This document shows, one piece after another, positions 17,441 to 26,206 of a stretch of 64,000 nucleotides of DNA; the stretch's first letter is position 1, and each line of letters starts with the position of its first letter. The stretch spans positions 2,542,001-2,606,000 of the forward strand of contig NZ_CP035925.1 of assembly GCF_013373365.1 (NCBI RefSeq), given 5' to 3'. Both the position numbers and the translations under genes were made by a program. Origin of the DNA: Lentibacillus sp. CBA3610. Its GTDB lineage: Bacteria; Bacillota; Bacilli; Bacillales; Amphibacillaceae. Below the pieces are notes generated by a model. It was not told where the DNA came from, ran no database searches, and saw only the letters and a program-made list of their open reading frames with translations.

Positions 17441-17665
17441 GTTGCTGCACGAGTTAGGAATGTTGTCGCACGCGTTGGGGGCTCTCGCACGAGCTAAGGT
17501 GGATGTCGCACGAGTTGACGGGACTCTCGCACGAGTTCGAAGGCTTCCTGCTCGAGTTGGGGCCGCTCTCGCTCGAGTTGAGGCGCTTCTCGCACGAGTT
17601 GCCGTGCCCCTTGCACGAGTCCGCGCCCCTCCAGCTCAAGTTTCAGCGCCTCCCGCACGCTACAG
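17441..17665. repeat. Tandem array D: about 11 degenerate 21-bp units, CTCGCACGAG core
   Basis: Units with CTGCACGAGTT, CTCGCACGAG and CTCGCTCGAGTT recur every 21 bases. It lies in the divergent gap between the NERD gene and the plus-strand gene at 17900. Open frames over it are an artefact of the 21-bp period. Confidence 0.85.
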
Positions 17666-17899
17666 CGGGCATTTTAGAGCAATATTCCCTTCATGCCGAC
17701 CAGTACAATCTTATAAATATTTTCCAGGAAGGTGAACTTGTCACATCTCCCGGCATCCCGTGCATATCATTCACGATGGCCGACATAATGGAGCGTATTC
17801 CGAGGTTGGATTTAAAGTTCACAAAAATCATACCACTTGCTGTCCCTTTTTTGATATAGTGAAACTTAACACAGTAACTTAATATCAGGAGCTGATCAC

Positions 17900-18619
17900 G
17901 TGTTAAAAGCCGAACACACACCAAATTATGCAGGAATCACGCTTCACGGTGATGTTTACGATTTTGAACAATTATACGAAGCGATCCATGACATTGTGGG
18001 GGAGGAAGGCGAATATCCGCCCTATGAACAAGTGCGTCTCTATATCTTGAGTTTCTGCTATGATTTGCGGCATGCTTTCATGGGCGACAGAGAAAGTATA
18101 TTCGTTGATAATGGCATGACGGAAGATATGATGACACTTTTGAACATGGTTGGTTCCACAAAAAACATCTATTTTTCATTTAACACACTGTATCCTCAGA
18201 TGCTCTTTACCATCGCGGCATTAAATGATTTTATTGAACGACGGGAAAGAATCCTCAAACACCCGGCGCAGGATCGAACTATAACCACACTCAGGCAATT
18301 CCAGGCAGCAGTCACCCAATCTCTGGAAGAAACGCTCTCACAGCACGCATTCAAGATGATGCTGAACAATATGTTTCACTGGTTAGTCGATTTTGACAAT
18401 TATTACGCCCAGTACATTGATCAGCTGAACATCCGTTTTCTCGAGTGGGATAAGGAAAAGCGCAAGAAAAATATTTCGATTATGGCCAAACGAATTGTTG
18501 AAAAAGGAAAAGAGTACCAGAACGTCAAGCAGGGGATCGATGAGGTCGCACGCGAAGCAAATGTTCCGGTCAGCGAAATCCGCTTTACGGGAGAATATCC
18601 GGATGAGATTGATTGGTGA
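17900..18619 (+). CDS. Conserved protein of unknown function (possibly DUF6904-like)
   Basis: 239-residue soluble, largely helical protein; no signal peptide or membrane segment. It opens LKAEHTPNYAGITLHGDVYD from a GTG start with AGGAG 9 nt upstream. Distinct acidic/aromatic patches: GEEGEYPPYEQVRLYILSFCYDLRH at about 35-60 and NNMFHWLVDFDNYYAQYIDQ at about 153-172. I have a weak recollection of this opening from a Bacillus DUF family but cannot name the function. It is monocistronic, with the YbaK gene 79 bases downstream. Confidence 0.7.
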   Translation: MLKAEHTPNYAGITLHGDVYDFEQLYEAIHDIVGEEGEYPPYEQVRLYILSFCYDLRHAFMGDRESIFVDNGMTEDMMTLLNMVGSTKNIYFSFNTLYPQMLFTIAALNDFIERRERILKHPAQDRTITTLRQFQAAVTQSLEETLSQHAFKMMLNNMFHWLVDFDNYYAQYIDQLNIRFLEWDKEKRKKNISIMAKRIVEKGKEYQNVKQGIDEVAREANVPVSEIRFTGEYPDEIDW

Positions 18620-18698
18620 TGGCTCAGCTCTCTTTCAATTTATAATCAGAGGATGTTATGATGCTGCATAATACATATGAAGAAAGGATGCAATAAGG

Positions 18699-19211
18699 AT
18701 GTCGTTAGAAAAAGTCAAATCCCATTTTAAACAATGGAATCGTGAGCAGGACATCATGGAATTTGAGACCCTGAGTGCCACAGTCGAACAGGCAGCTGAA
18801 ACACTCGGTGTCATCCCGGCCCGAATTGCCAAAACGCTGTGCTTCAAGGCTGAAGAAGACAAAGCCATTCTAATTGTCGCGGCCGGTGATGCTAAAATCG
18901 ATAATAAAAAATTCCGCAATGCTTTTCAATTCAAGGCACGCATGCTTTCCCCCGACGAAGTACTGAGACAAACAGGACATGCTGTCGGTGGCGTTTGCCC
19001 ATTCGGATTGGCAAATGACCTGGATGTCTATTTGGACGTCTCAATGAAACGCTTTGATAGCGTGTTCCCGGCGTGCGGAAGTGAAAATTCAGCCATTGAA
19101 TTAACGGGAGAGGAACTATTTAACTATTCATTCGCCAAACAATGGGTCGATGTTTGTAAAGGATGGCAGGAAGAGGAAATGGAAGAGGCTGTGGCGATTA
19201 ATGATGATTAG
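18699..19211 (+). CDS. YbaK/EbsC-family aminoacyl-tRNA deacylase
   Basis: 170-residue YbaK-domain protein, which hydrolyses mischarged tRNA (typically Cys-tRNA-Pro or related). Typical features: TVEQAAETLGVIPARIAKTL near residue 27, the catalytic-region lysine context FKAEEDKAILIVAAGDAKID, and GHAVGGVCPFGLANDLDVYLD at about 105-125 that forms the substrate pocket. It ends in an acidic tail. A stand-alone editing domain, not fused to ProRS. It stands alone 46 nt ahead of palindrome copy 4, which also marks the end of the convergent mannitol operon. Confidence 0.9.
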   Translation: MSLEKVKSHFKQWNREQDIMEFETLSATVEQAAETLGVIPARIAKTLCFKAEEDKAILIVAAGDAKIDNKKFRNAFQFKARMLSPDEVLRQTGHAVGGVCPFGLANDLDVYLDVSMKRFDSVFPACGSENSAIELTGEELFNYSFAKQWVDVCKGWQEEEMEEAVAINDD

Positions 19212-19261
19212 GATTAGTGCATGAGGGGCGACGTGAGGGTAGTCGCATATGTGTGTGGTAT

Positions 19262-19315
19262 GGGGGGGCTGTCCCCCACCGCTTTAACGCGTTAACGCAG
19301 CAGGGGACAGACCCC
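19262..19315. repeat. Palindromic element copy 4
   Basis: Arms GGGGGGGCTGTCCCCC and AGGGGACAGACCCC; core ACCGCTTTAACGCGTTAACGCAGC. It sits between convergent ybaK and mtlD, 10 bases from the mtlD stop codon. Confidence 0.9.
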
Positions 19316-19324
19316 TCTTAACCT

Positions 19325-20467
19325 TCATTCTTTCAATTCTTTCATGACTGCCTCAATCAATGGATTGTCCGCCTTGAGTTCCGATACAGATTGAAGCGTT
19401 TTTTTATAGCCTTGTTCAGCAACCGTTTCCTGAAGTTTAACAGCCTCTTCATCATCTTCATGATAATATTGCAGTGCTGCCGCAATCGTTTTTGCCTGAT
19501 ATACTGGTGCTTTCCCGGTTAAGTCGAAGTAAAGACGGGCCGGGCGAATCAAGCGGTCGCGTGCGCCGAGTTTGCGGATCGTACCGCGGCCAACGCGGGT
19601 GACGTCATCCGAAATGTGCGGGTTCTTGAAGCGTTTAATGATTTTTTCAATATAGTCCTGGTGTTCTTCTCTGTCAAATCCATATGTCCGGATGAGCGCC
19701 TCGCCTGATTCCTGCAATGCGCCATCGATAATTTCCTGCACGCTCTTGTCCTGCATGGCTTCATAGATCGTGGCATATCCCATCGAATGGCCGATGTAGG
19801 CAGGGACCGCATGCCCGGTATTGACGGTGAACAGTTTCCGCTCGATATAGGGTTTCAAGTCATCAACATACGTAATGCCATCAATGGGTGGTTTTTCGCC
19901 TTTAATAGCGGTTTGTTCGACTACCCATTCATAGTAGGGCTCGACGGACACTTGCAGCATATCCGCATGTGACTGGTTGGGAACAATCCGGTCGACCGCT
20001 GCATCCGGGAATCCGAACATATCAGCGGAGGCGGTCTGTTCACTTTCAGTTAGATGCGCAAATACATTTTCTTTCAGCACGGTACTGCCGCCGACCATGT
20101 TTTCACAAGCGATGACGTTCAGAGGCTGCTTGCTGGTTTCCAGGCGTTTGCGGAGTCCTTTGGCAATCAGCTCTGCAATCATCGGCAAAATTTTCGGGCC
20201 GACCGCTGTCGTGACGACGTCTGCTTTCACAATGGCGCCAATGACATCATCCGGGTTGGTCACGCTGTTGATCCCCGAGACATTTTTGACGGTCAATGTG
20301 TCACTGTTTTCCGCAGCGAGCACGACATCGTATTGCTGGCGGTCATTGATTTCGCGGATGATCGTATCATTCACATCGACAAATGTTGTGTGATAGCCCG
20401 AATCATTCAATAAAGCGCCGATGAAGCCCCGGCCGATATTGCCGGCACCAAAATGTACAGCCTCCAT
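19325..20467 (-). CDS. mtlD: Mannitol-1-phosphate 5-dehydrogenase
   Basis: 380-residue NAD-dependent enzyme oxidising mannitol-1-phosphate to fructose-6-phosphate in the cytosol. The nucleotide site VHFGAGNIGRGFIGALL is at the extreme N-terminus as in all MtlD proteins; the catalytic-helix motif with FTVNTGHAVPAYIGH (K/N-x4-H region) is at about residue 215, and ACENMVGGS at about 125. Length matches the family (about 380). It is the last gene of mtlA-mtlR-mtlF-mtlD; it follows mtlF without a gap. Confidence 0.96.
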   Translation of the reverse strand: MEAVHFGAGNIGRGFIGALLNDSGYHTTFVDVNDTIIREINDRQQYDVVLAAENSDTLTVKNVSGINSVTNPDDVIGAIVKADVVTTAVGPKILPMIAELIAKGLRKRLETSKQPLNVIACENMVGGSTVLKENVFAHLTESEQTASADMFGFPDAAVDRIVPNQSHADMLQVSVEPYYEWVVEQTAIKGEKPPIDGITYVDDLKPYIERKLFTVNTGHAVPAYIGHSMGYATIYEAMQDKSVQEIIDGALQESGEALIRTYGFDREEHQDYIEKIIKRFKNPHISDDVTRVGRGTIRKLGARDRLIRPARLYFDLTGKAPVYQAKTIAAALQYYHEDDEEAVKLQETVAEQGYKKTLQSVSELKADNPLIEAVMKELKE

Positions 20468-20902
20468 TTAGTTCACCTCATCGAACAAATTAATGATGTC
20501 TTCCTCTGATGTCGCATCAACGATTTTCTGGATATTTTCTTCCTCGGAACAGACAATCGCGATTTTTGACAGCACATCCAGATGTTCACCTTCTTTTCCG
20601 GCGATACCGATCAATACTTTGACCGTGTTGCCGTCAAAATCAACGCCCTCAGGCACGGTGACAACGGAAAGTCCTGTCTCCTGAACCAAGTCTCTCGCAT
20701 CTTCTGTGCCATGCGGAATCGCAACATAATTGCCCATAAACGTTGATGTCACTTCTTCGCGCTCCAGCATTTTATCAATATAGGCTTCCTGCACATAGCC
20801 GTTGTCAGCCAGGATTTTACCGGTGTAACGGACGGCTTCCTCTTTGCTGTTCAATGATTGATTCAAATGGATATTTTCTTTCGTTAAGATATCTTTTGCC
20901 AT
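20468..20902 (-). CDS. mtlF: PTS mannitol-specific enzyme IIA
   Basis: 144-residue phosphocarrier that passes phosphate from HPr to the EIIB domain of MtlA. The active-site His lies in NYVAIPHGTEDARDLV at about residue 60. Start placed at ATG 20902 (AKDILTKENIHLNQSLN), with AAGGAG 11 nt upstream; a GTG 12 nt earlier overlaps the ribosome site and is unlikely. Separate IIA, as in B. subtilis and Geobacillus. Confidence 0.95.
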   Translation of the reverse strand: MAKDILTKENIHLNQSLNSKEEAVRYTGKILADNGYVQEAYIDKMLEREEVTSTFMGNYVAIPHGTEDARDLVQETGLSVVTVPEGVDFDGNTVKVLIGIAGKEGEHLDVLSKIAIVCSEEENIQKIVDATSEEDIINLFDEVN

Positions 20903-20917
20903 GACGTGATGCACTCC

Positions 20918-22999
20918 TTACATAATCGTTTCGTTTAGCCATTTATAAAAATGCTTTGACAGGTGCTCCCCAATCCGGTCTGCATCGCCGGATTCAAGCA
21001 CGTGGATACTTTCCTCTTCTATGATCAGACTGCTGAGATAGCTGAGCACCTCCAGCAGCTCCTGTTCCGCATCAGCTGGCGCCAGCATGACGAGCAGTGT
21101 GTTCATCATCATTTCAGTTCCGTCCATACTTTGAATTTTTAAAAGCGAATCCAGTGTATAAACGGTAAAACTCGGCTGCATGACCTCGTCTGTCCGTGTA
21201 TGAAAAAGCGCCAGATGTGATCCGGGAATGCCGAGTCCGCTTTTTGCTTGCCTATCGATTAAAACGTCCTTAACGGATTCCGGGTTGTTTAACACGCTGT
21301 TTTCAGCCAGTTGATGGCACACTTCATGTAACAGCATTTCCTGTGATGTTTTTCCTGACAGCCGCTTAACGTCAAGTGACGTCAGCACATCAAGAATGGC
21401 CGCCGAATAGGTTTGTGTCCTTTCCAGCTTTTGCCGGCTATCCGACTGTTCGCTGTCCCATTTCGTCTGCTCATGCGGCTTCTTGAACACAGCTGCTTTT
21501 CGTTTCCGGATCGCCCGTTTCACCTCATCCGCTTCCGGTTTTGTCAGCATGGGCGAGGTCAGAATATAATCATCCGCCGCTTCATCCAGTGGGATTGTGG
21601 AAACGATAATATCATAGTCATCTGTTTCGGTATTTTCCAGATCAAACAGCGATTTGTTGTCTACCTGCTTAATTTCCGGAATCTGCTGTTTCAGTTTAGT
21701 TGCCAGCATTTTCGCTGTTCCGATACCGCTTGAGCAAATGACAAGCGCCCGCATGCTCGCATCTGTTTCGTCATGCAGCAGGATTGCGGCAAAATGGAGC
21801 ACAAGATAGGCGATTTCATCTTCCGGGAAAGCAATGTCCGGAAAGACCTCACCCGCGGCATCCTGAACGATTTTGAACAGGTTATCGTAATCGCGCCTGA
21901 TCTCGTCCAGCATCGGATTACTGATGGTTAAGCCTTTCTTCAGCCTGTAGATGGACGGCTTCAAATGAGCGACGAGGTCATTGAGCAGCGTGATGTTATA
22001 GGTTAAATCTTTTCCCAGCCGATTGCTTACAAAATCGATCATTTCTTTTGCCTGATAAGCGACATCAAGACTCGAATCTTCAATCAGATAATGCTGATCC
22101 GCCCTCAGCTTCGCGCCCAACAAGTGCATGGTGATATAGCCGATTTCATCATTTGGAATGGTCATATCAAAATCATTTTCAAGATTGTGAAGCAGCTTCT
22201 CGGCGATCGCGTATTCATCAGTCTGGCTGATTTCATTTAAATACGCTTGATCAAATTCGATCGTGTCGCCCTTTTGCAGACGCTCAATGGCCAATGCCAG
22301 GTGAACGACCAGCCCAACATACGCATTGTCTGCCAAATCATATCGCAGCAGATCCCGGGTCTGTGCCACGCGCTGTTCAATGATGCTTAATTTCTCAGGA
22401 TTTACCAGCCCCAGCAGCCGGTCAGATATGGTGTCTGTGTAAGACGTGCGTGTCCGCTGTTTTAAAAATGACACGATGTCTGCTGTGTTCACATGTTCGG
22501 AAATCAGACTGCTGATCGCTGCACGTTTATCAGCTTCCTTGCCTTCAATGCGGACGCCATAACCTCTTCTTCTGATTAATTGGAGCCTGAAGTTTATAAG
22601 TCTGTCTTCCAGCTGATCCAAATCATGACTGACGGTTGCGGTTGTCACGTTCAAGTTTGCTGCAAGGGTGAACAGTTTGACCGGCTCATCCGCTTCGAGC
22701 AGCGTTGATAAAATAATGGTCTGGCGTTCTGCCGGGGTGAATTCGGACCACGGTGTTTCCGCTATCTCTGACATCATCAGTTTTTTATCAGCCTCTGAAC
22801 CGGAAATTCGCAGGCCGACACCTGATTGTTTGTGCAATTCCAAGTTATAATCAAACAAAATCCGCTCAATAGTGGCTAAATCCCTGTGAATGGTGCGCTC
22901 ACTCACATCAAGCTTATCAGCGATTGTTTTGATCGTGACAGCTTCCTGAGCTTCCAATAAATACTCAAGCATTTTTCGTTCACGGCCTGACAGGTACAA
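20918..22999 (-). CDS. mtlR: MtlR, PRD-containing transcriptional activator of the mannitol operon
   Basis: About 693-residue BglG/MtlR-type activator. Domain order: two N-terminal HTH segments (TIKTIADKLDVSERTIHRDLATIE at about 20-43), PRD1 and PRD2 at about 180-400 with regulatory histidines (VHLALAIERL, ITMHLLGAKL, VLHFAAILL), an EIIB-Gat-like domain at about 415-500 (ALVICSSGIGTAKMLATKL, with Cys) and a C-terminal EIIA-like domain with a histidine in GIPGSHLALFHTR. Phosphorylation by the PTS at these sites switches activity. Start set at TTG 22999 (peptide YLSGRERKMLEYLL), because AGGGAGGTG sits 6-7 nt upstream; this matches the short opening of B. subtilis MtlR. Placed between mtlA and mtlF. 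Confidence 0.94.
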   Translation of the reverse strand: MYLSGRERKMLEYLLEAQEAVTIKTIADKLDVSERTIHRDLATIERILFDYNLELHKQSGVGLRISGSEADKKLMMSEIAETPWSEFTPAERQTIILSTLLEADEPVKLFTLAANLNVTTATVSHDLDQLEDRLINFRLQLIRRRGYGVRIEGKEADKRAAISSLISEHVNTADIVSFLKQRTRTSYTDTISDRLLGLVNPEKLSIIEQRVAQTRDLLRYDLADNAYVGLVVHLALAIERLQKGDTIEFDQAYLNEISQTDEYAIAEKLLHNLENDFDMTIPNDEIGYITMHLLGAKLRADQHYLIEDSSLDVAYQAKEMIDFVSNRLGKDLTYNITLLNDLVAHLKPSIYRLKKGLTISNPMLDEIRRDYDNLFKIVQDAAGEVFPDIAFPEDEIAYLVLHFAAILLHDETDASMRALVICSSGIGTAKMLATKLKQQIPEIKQVDNKSLFDLENTETDDYDIIVSTIPLDEAADDYILTSPMLTKPEADEVKRAIRKRKAAVFKKPHEQTKWDSEQSDSRQKLERTQTYSAAILDVLTSLDVKRLSGKTSQEMLLHEVCHQLAENSVLNNPESVKDVLIDRQAKSGLGIPGSHLALFHTRTDEVMQPSFTVYTLDSLLKIQSMDGTEMMMNTLLVMLAPADAEQELLEVLSYLSSLIIEEESIHVLESGDADRIGEHLSKHFYKWLNETIM

Positions 23000-23026
23000 G
23001 CGGTTCACCTCCCTTGCAGCTTGATG

Positions 23027-24487
23027 TTACTTTTTCAGACGATCAGTCAGCTCATCATATTTCGGGCTGTTCAGGAAGTTTTCCACCGAAATATGCTCGG
23101 CACTCGGCAGTTTTTCTTTTGCCTGATCGGTTAAATCCTTATGGGTAATGACGATATCCGCATCGTCCGGAATCGCCTTGATGGCCGTGTTATTCACATC
23201 AATCGTTTCAATTTCCGCTTTCTTGAATTTGTTTTTCAAGAGTGATGCGCCCATAGCGCTGGAACCCATTCCGGCATCACAGGCGAAAATGATTTTGCCG
23301 ACGTCTTCTGCAGGCTTTTCTTCAGACGGCTCATTCGTCTCAGGCGTTTGATCACGTTCAGCCGTTTCTGCTTCTGACGCATCCTGTTTCAGGCTGCCTG
23401 CAACTGAGCTCTCCTTGCCTTTCATTTCTTCCATTTTACCAGTTGCTTCAGTCAGGTCTTCATCAGATGATTTGCTCGTTTTCAGTATAAGCGCCGCAAT
23501 CAGGAATGATACGACAGTTGCTATAACCACACCTGCCAGGACGCCGATGTAGTTACCCTGCGGTGTCAACGCTAATATTGCAAAGATACTTCCCGGTGAT
23601 GCCGTTGCAACCAGTCCGGCATCAAAGATTGTAAATGCGAACACACCACTTACGCCCCCGCCAATCACGGCCAGAAGCAAAGCAGGCTTCATCAGCACAT
23701 ACGGGAAGTAAATTTCATGAATACCGCCCAAAAACTGGATGATTGCCGCACCGGGCGCAGAACTTTTGGAAGTGCCGGCCCCGAAAATAGCAAACGCTAG
23801 TAAGACACCCAATCCCGGGCCAGGGTTCGCCTCCAGCAGGAACAGAATCGATTTTCCAACCTCTGTTGACTGTTCCACCCCAATTGGACTTAAGATGCCA
23901 TGGTTAATGGCATTATTCAGGAATAAAATTTTCGCAGGCTCGATGATGATATTGGCCAGTGGCAGCAACCCGGCATTTATGATCACTTCAACACCAGCTG
24001 CCAATGCATTATTAAGACCCTCAACAATAGGGCCAATTAGGCTGACCGCAATACCTGCGATGATTGCGCCTAGGATGCCCGCTGAAAAGTTGTTATAAAG
24101 CATCTCGAATCCGGAACGAATCTTGTCCTGGAACAAGTCGTCCACTTTTTTCATAAGATAGCCGCCCAATGGCCCCATGACCATGGCACCTAAGAACATC
24201 GGTATATCAGCACCGACAATCACACCCATCGTGGCAATCGCACCCACGACACCTCCACGCTTATCATATACCAGCTGCCCGCCGGTATAACCAATCAAAA
24301 GCGGCAGGAGGTAATTGATCATCGGGTCGATCAATGTTGCCAGCTGTTCATTCGGCAGCCACCCATCCGCCATGAACAGCGCCGTAATAATACCCCACGC
24401 AATAAACGCGCCTATATTCGGCATAATCATACCGCTCAAAAAACCGCCAAAGCGCTGTACTTTGGTACGGAAGCCTTTTTCCGCCAT
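23027..24487 (-). CDS. mtlA: PTS mannitol-specific EIICB
   Basis: 486-residue membrane permease-kinase that imports and phosphorylates mannitol. EIIC covers the first ~345 residues with multiple membrane helices, beginning AEKGFRTKVQRFGGFLSGMI and including the mannitol-PTS motifs GAFIAWGIITALF and GGIHEIYFPYVLMKP. A charged Glu/Ser-rich linker leads to EIIB (IIFACDAGMGSSAMGASLL, phospho-Cys at about residue 400). ATG 24487 was chosen because AAAGGGG lies 9 nt upstream; the frame extends further but without a site. First gene of the mtlARFD operon. Confidence 0.95.
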   Translation of the reverse strand: MAEKGFRTKVQRFGGFLSGMIMPNIGAFIAWGIITALFMADGWLPNEQLATLIDPMINYLLPLLIGYTGGQLVYDKRGGVVGAIATMGVIVGADIPMFLGAMVMGPLGGYLMKKVDDLFQDKIRSGFEMLYNNFSAGILGAIIAGIAVSLIGPIVEGLNNALAAGVEVIINAGLLPLANIIIEPAKILFLNNAINHGILSPIGVEQSTEVGKSILFLLEANPGPGLGVLLAFAIFGAGTSKSSAPGAAIIQFLGGIHEIYFPYVLMKPALLLAVIGGGVSGVFAFTIFDAGLVATASPGSIFAILALTPQGNYIGVLAGVVIATVVSFLIAALILKTSKSSDEDLTEATGKMEEMKGKESSVAGSLKQDASEAETAERDQTPETNEPSEEKPAEDVGKIIFACDAGMGSSAMGASLLKNKFKKAEIETIDVNNTAIKAIPDDADIVITHKDLTDQAKEKLPSAEHISVENFLNSPKYDELTDRLKK

Positions 24488-24628
24488 CGCTATATACCCC
24501 TTTCTAAATATAAAGCCTATCATTAGCGTACAGCGCACAGGCAGCGTATTCAATCTCATCTTAATGCTAATTTGTCATAGGAGATGGTGACATGATTTAA
24601 TAAGTAGGATTTGCTTGTTGGGGGGCTA

Positions 24629-24685
24629 GGGGGTCTGTCCCCCATCGCTCTAATACGTTAAAGCAATGGGGGACAGACCCCCCCC
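24629..24685. repeat. Palindromic element copy 5
   Basis: Arms GGGGGTCTGTCCCCC and GGGGGACAGACCCCCCCC; core ATCGCTCTAATACGTTAAAGCAAT, close to copy 1. It lies upstream of mtlA and downstream of the Rpn-like remnant. Confidence 0.9.
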
Positions 24686-24689
24686 TTCA

Positions 24690-24745
24690 GAGCAGCTCTC
24701 GCATGATTTGGGTTGACTCTCGCTCGATTTGGCGCGGTTCCTGGA
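24690..24745. repeat. Array E: two- or three-unit remnant of the 21-bp family
   Basis: CTCTCGCATGATTTGG and CTCTCGCTCGATTTGG are 21 bases apart, matching the unit structure of arrays B-D, immediately after palindrome copy 5. Confidence 0.55.
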
Positions 24746-24775
24746 TGAAGACAATTCACTATATCGCCAGCAAAA

Positions 24776-24809
24776 AACAAGTCCATTCTAACCTTAGAAC
24801 AGACCTGTT
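24776..24809 (-). terminator. Terminator after the Rpn-like remnant
   Basis: 14-bp stem (with G-U wobbles) formed by AACAAGTCCATTCT and AGAACAGACCTGTT; on the minus strand it is followed by six T's. Confidence 0.65.
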
Positions 24810-24818
24810 CTCTAAGCC

Positions 24819-25138
24819 TTACAGCTCCAACTTTAAATCATTCAACTTCTCTTCCGATAGTCCTGTTACATCAATGATATCTTCATCCGCAATTTTCGAA
24901 GCATTGCCAGAGCTATTTCTTTTCTTTCTTTCACCCTAATCTTATCATATATCGGTTTCAAAGTTGGTGGGTCAGGGTATTTCATTCTTTCCATATGATT
25001 CACCTCCTCTACCATTGGCTCTATCTCCTCTTGCAGCTCCCCTGACATCTCACGAGGAACTTCCAACAGATAATCAATAAAGAATAACAGGGGATCTGCA
25101 TACTCCCGGTGCTCGACTTTTTTATCCCTTATCAACAA
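24819..25138 (-). pseudogene. C-terminal remnant of an Rpn/YhgA-like transposase-nuclease family protein
   Basis: About 105 codons with no proper start, frameshifted. The readable part is DPLLFFIDYLLEVPREMSGELQEEIEPMVEEV, a helical segment like the region behind the nuclease domain of Rpn (PD-(D/E)XK) recombination-promoting proteins. The frame breaks after AMLRK; adding one base in the A run near 24897 continues IADEDIIDVTGLSEEKLNDL to a TAA at 24819, an ending of the kind common in that family. The nuclease half is missing. Family call is by pattern only. Confidence 0.5.
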
Positions 25139-25270
25139 CTCGAATAATCGACGCTTTTTTAAGAAAAAGCGATTTGTTTTTAAAATGACTTACGCCGATT
25201 TTCTGGATTCGCGATTTTCGGCATCCGCTTTCGAAAAACGCGTCTCCGGAAAATCCCGTACACCAAAAAA

Positions 25271-25300
25271 CAGGTCCGTTCCAGCGCAAAAACGAACCTG
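25271..25300 (-). terminator. Terminator of the 5-oxoproline operon
   Basis: 10-bp stem CAGGTCCGTT/AACGAACCTG with one C-A mismatch and a 10-nt loop, 18 nt past the stop of the DUF1445 gene; six T's follow on the minus strand. Confidence 0.7.
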
Positions 25301-25318
25301 CTTCATAACCCTGTACGT

Positions 25319-26098
25319 TCACATGACAGCATGTGCTTCTTCCTTTAAATCTGTTATGAACATGTGTCCCGGCGCGTGCGTTATCGCCATGTCACTATCG
25401 CTGTTCATCACAGCCGCTTGAGGTGTGACGCCGCATGCCCAGAATACGGGAATCTCATCGGCGTGAATCGTTACGTCATCGCCGAAATCCGGTTTGCTTA
25501 AGTCATTAATTCCAATCGTGCCGGGGTCGCCAATGTGAACCGGCGCGCCATGGACTGACGGGAATCTTGAAGTGATCTGCACGGCTCTAATCGCATCGGC
25601 CGGTTTCATCGGACGCATCGATACAACCATCGGACCGCTCAGTTCTCCTGCGCTTTCACATGGGATATTTGTCCGGTACATGGGCACATTGCGGCCCTCA
25701 TCAATATGCCGGATGGGGATACCATTATCAAGCAGCGGTTTTTCAAATGTAAAGCTGCAGCCGATAATAAACGAAACAAAATCATCAGACCAGTAATCTG
25801 ATATATCCGTGACTTCCTTGATCATTTTGCCATTTTGATAGATCCGGTATTTCGGCAAGTCTGTCCGCAAGTCTGCATCAGGTGCTGTTTTTACCGGGAC
25901 TGGACTGCCCTCATCTGTTACTTCCAGCAGCGGACAGGACTTGGGATTCCGTATACAAAACAGCCAAAAATCATAGGCATATTGTTTAGGGAGAATAACC
26001 AGATTTGCCTGCGTATTGCCCGGATTGGCGCCGGTTGTTGGCTTTGTCCATTTCCCCTGTCTGATGGATTGCCGAATTTGACTCGCATCGTTGGTCAT
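25319..26098 (-). CDS. DUF1445 putative hydro-lyase (YcsI / D-glutamate cyclase-like)
   Basis: 259-residue cytoplasmic protein of the YcsI family (putative hydro-lyase, DUF1445). Members are linked to 5-oxoproline metabolism; the domain is also found in vertebrate D-glutamate cyclase. Family features: RQGKWTKPTTGANPGNTQANLVILP at the N-terminus, FIIGCSFTFEKPLLDNGIP at about 110-128 with the conserved Cys, and the C-terminal FWACGVTPQAAVM followed by THAPGHMFITD. Last gene of the operon containing pxpBAC, as ycsI stands near ycsF in B. subtilis. Its exact reaction is not shown by sequence. Confidence 0.88.
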   Translation of the reverse strand: MTNDASQIRQSIRQGKWTKPTTGANPGNTQANLVILPKQYAYDFWLFCIRNPKSCPLLEVTDEGSPVPVKTAPDADLRTDLPKYRIYQNGKMIKEVTDISDYWSDDFVSFIIGCSFTFEKPLLDNGIPIRHIDEGRNVPMYRTNIPCESAGELSGPMVVSMRPMKPADAIRAVQITSRFPSVHGAPVHIGDPGTIGINDLSKPDFGDDVTIHADEIPVFWACGVTPQAAVMNSDSDMAITHAPGHMFITDLKEEAHAVM

Positions 26099-26144
26099 TT
26101 TACGTCTCCTTTCGATTAAACAAGAAGCTTCGACCGCCGTAGAT

Positions 26145-26197
26145 GGGGTCTGTCCCTCATCGCTTTAACGCGTTAACGCGGCAGGGGACAGACCCCC
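26145..26197. repeat. Palindromic element copy 6
   Basis: Arms GGGGTCTGTCCCTC and CAGGGGACAGACCCCC; core ATCGCTTTAACGCGTTAACGCGG. Ends 10 bases from the SDR stop codon, between two genes of one operon. Confidence 0.9.
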
Positions 26198-26206
26198 GGC
26201 ACACAT

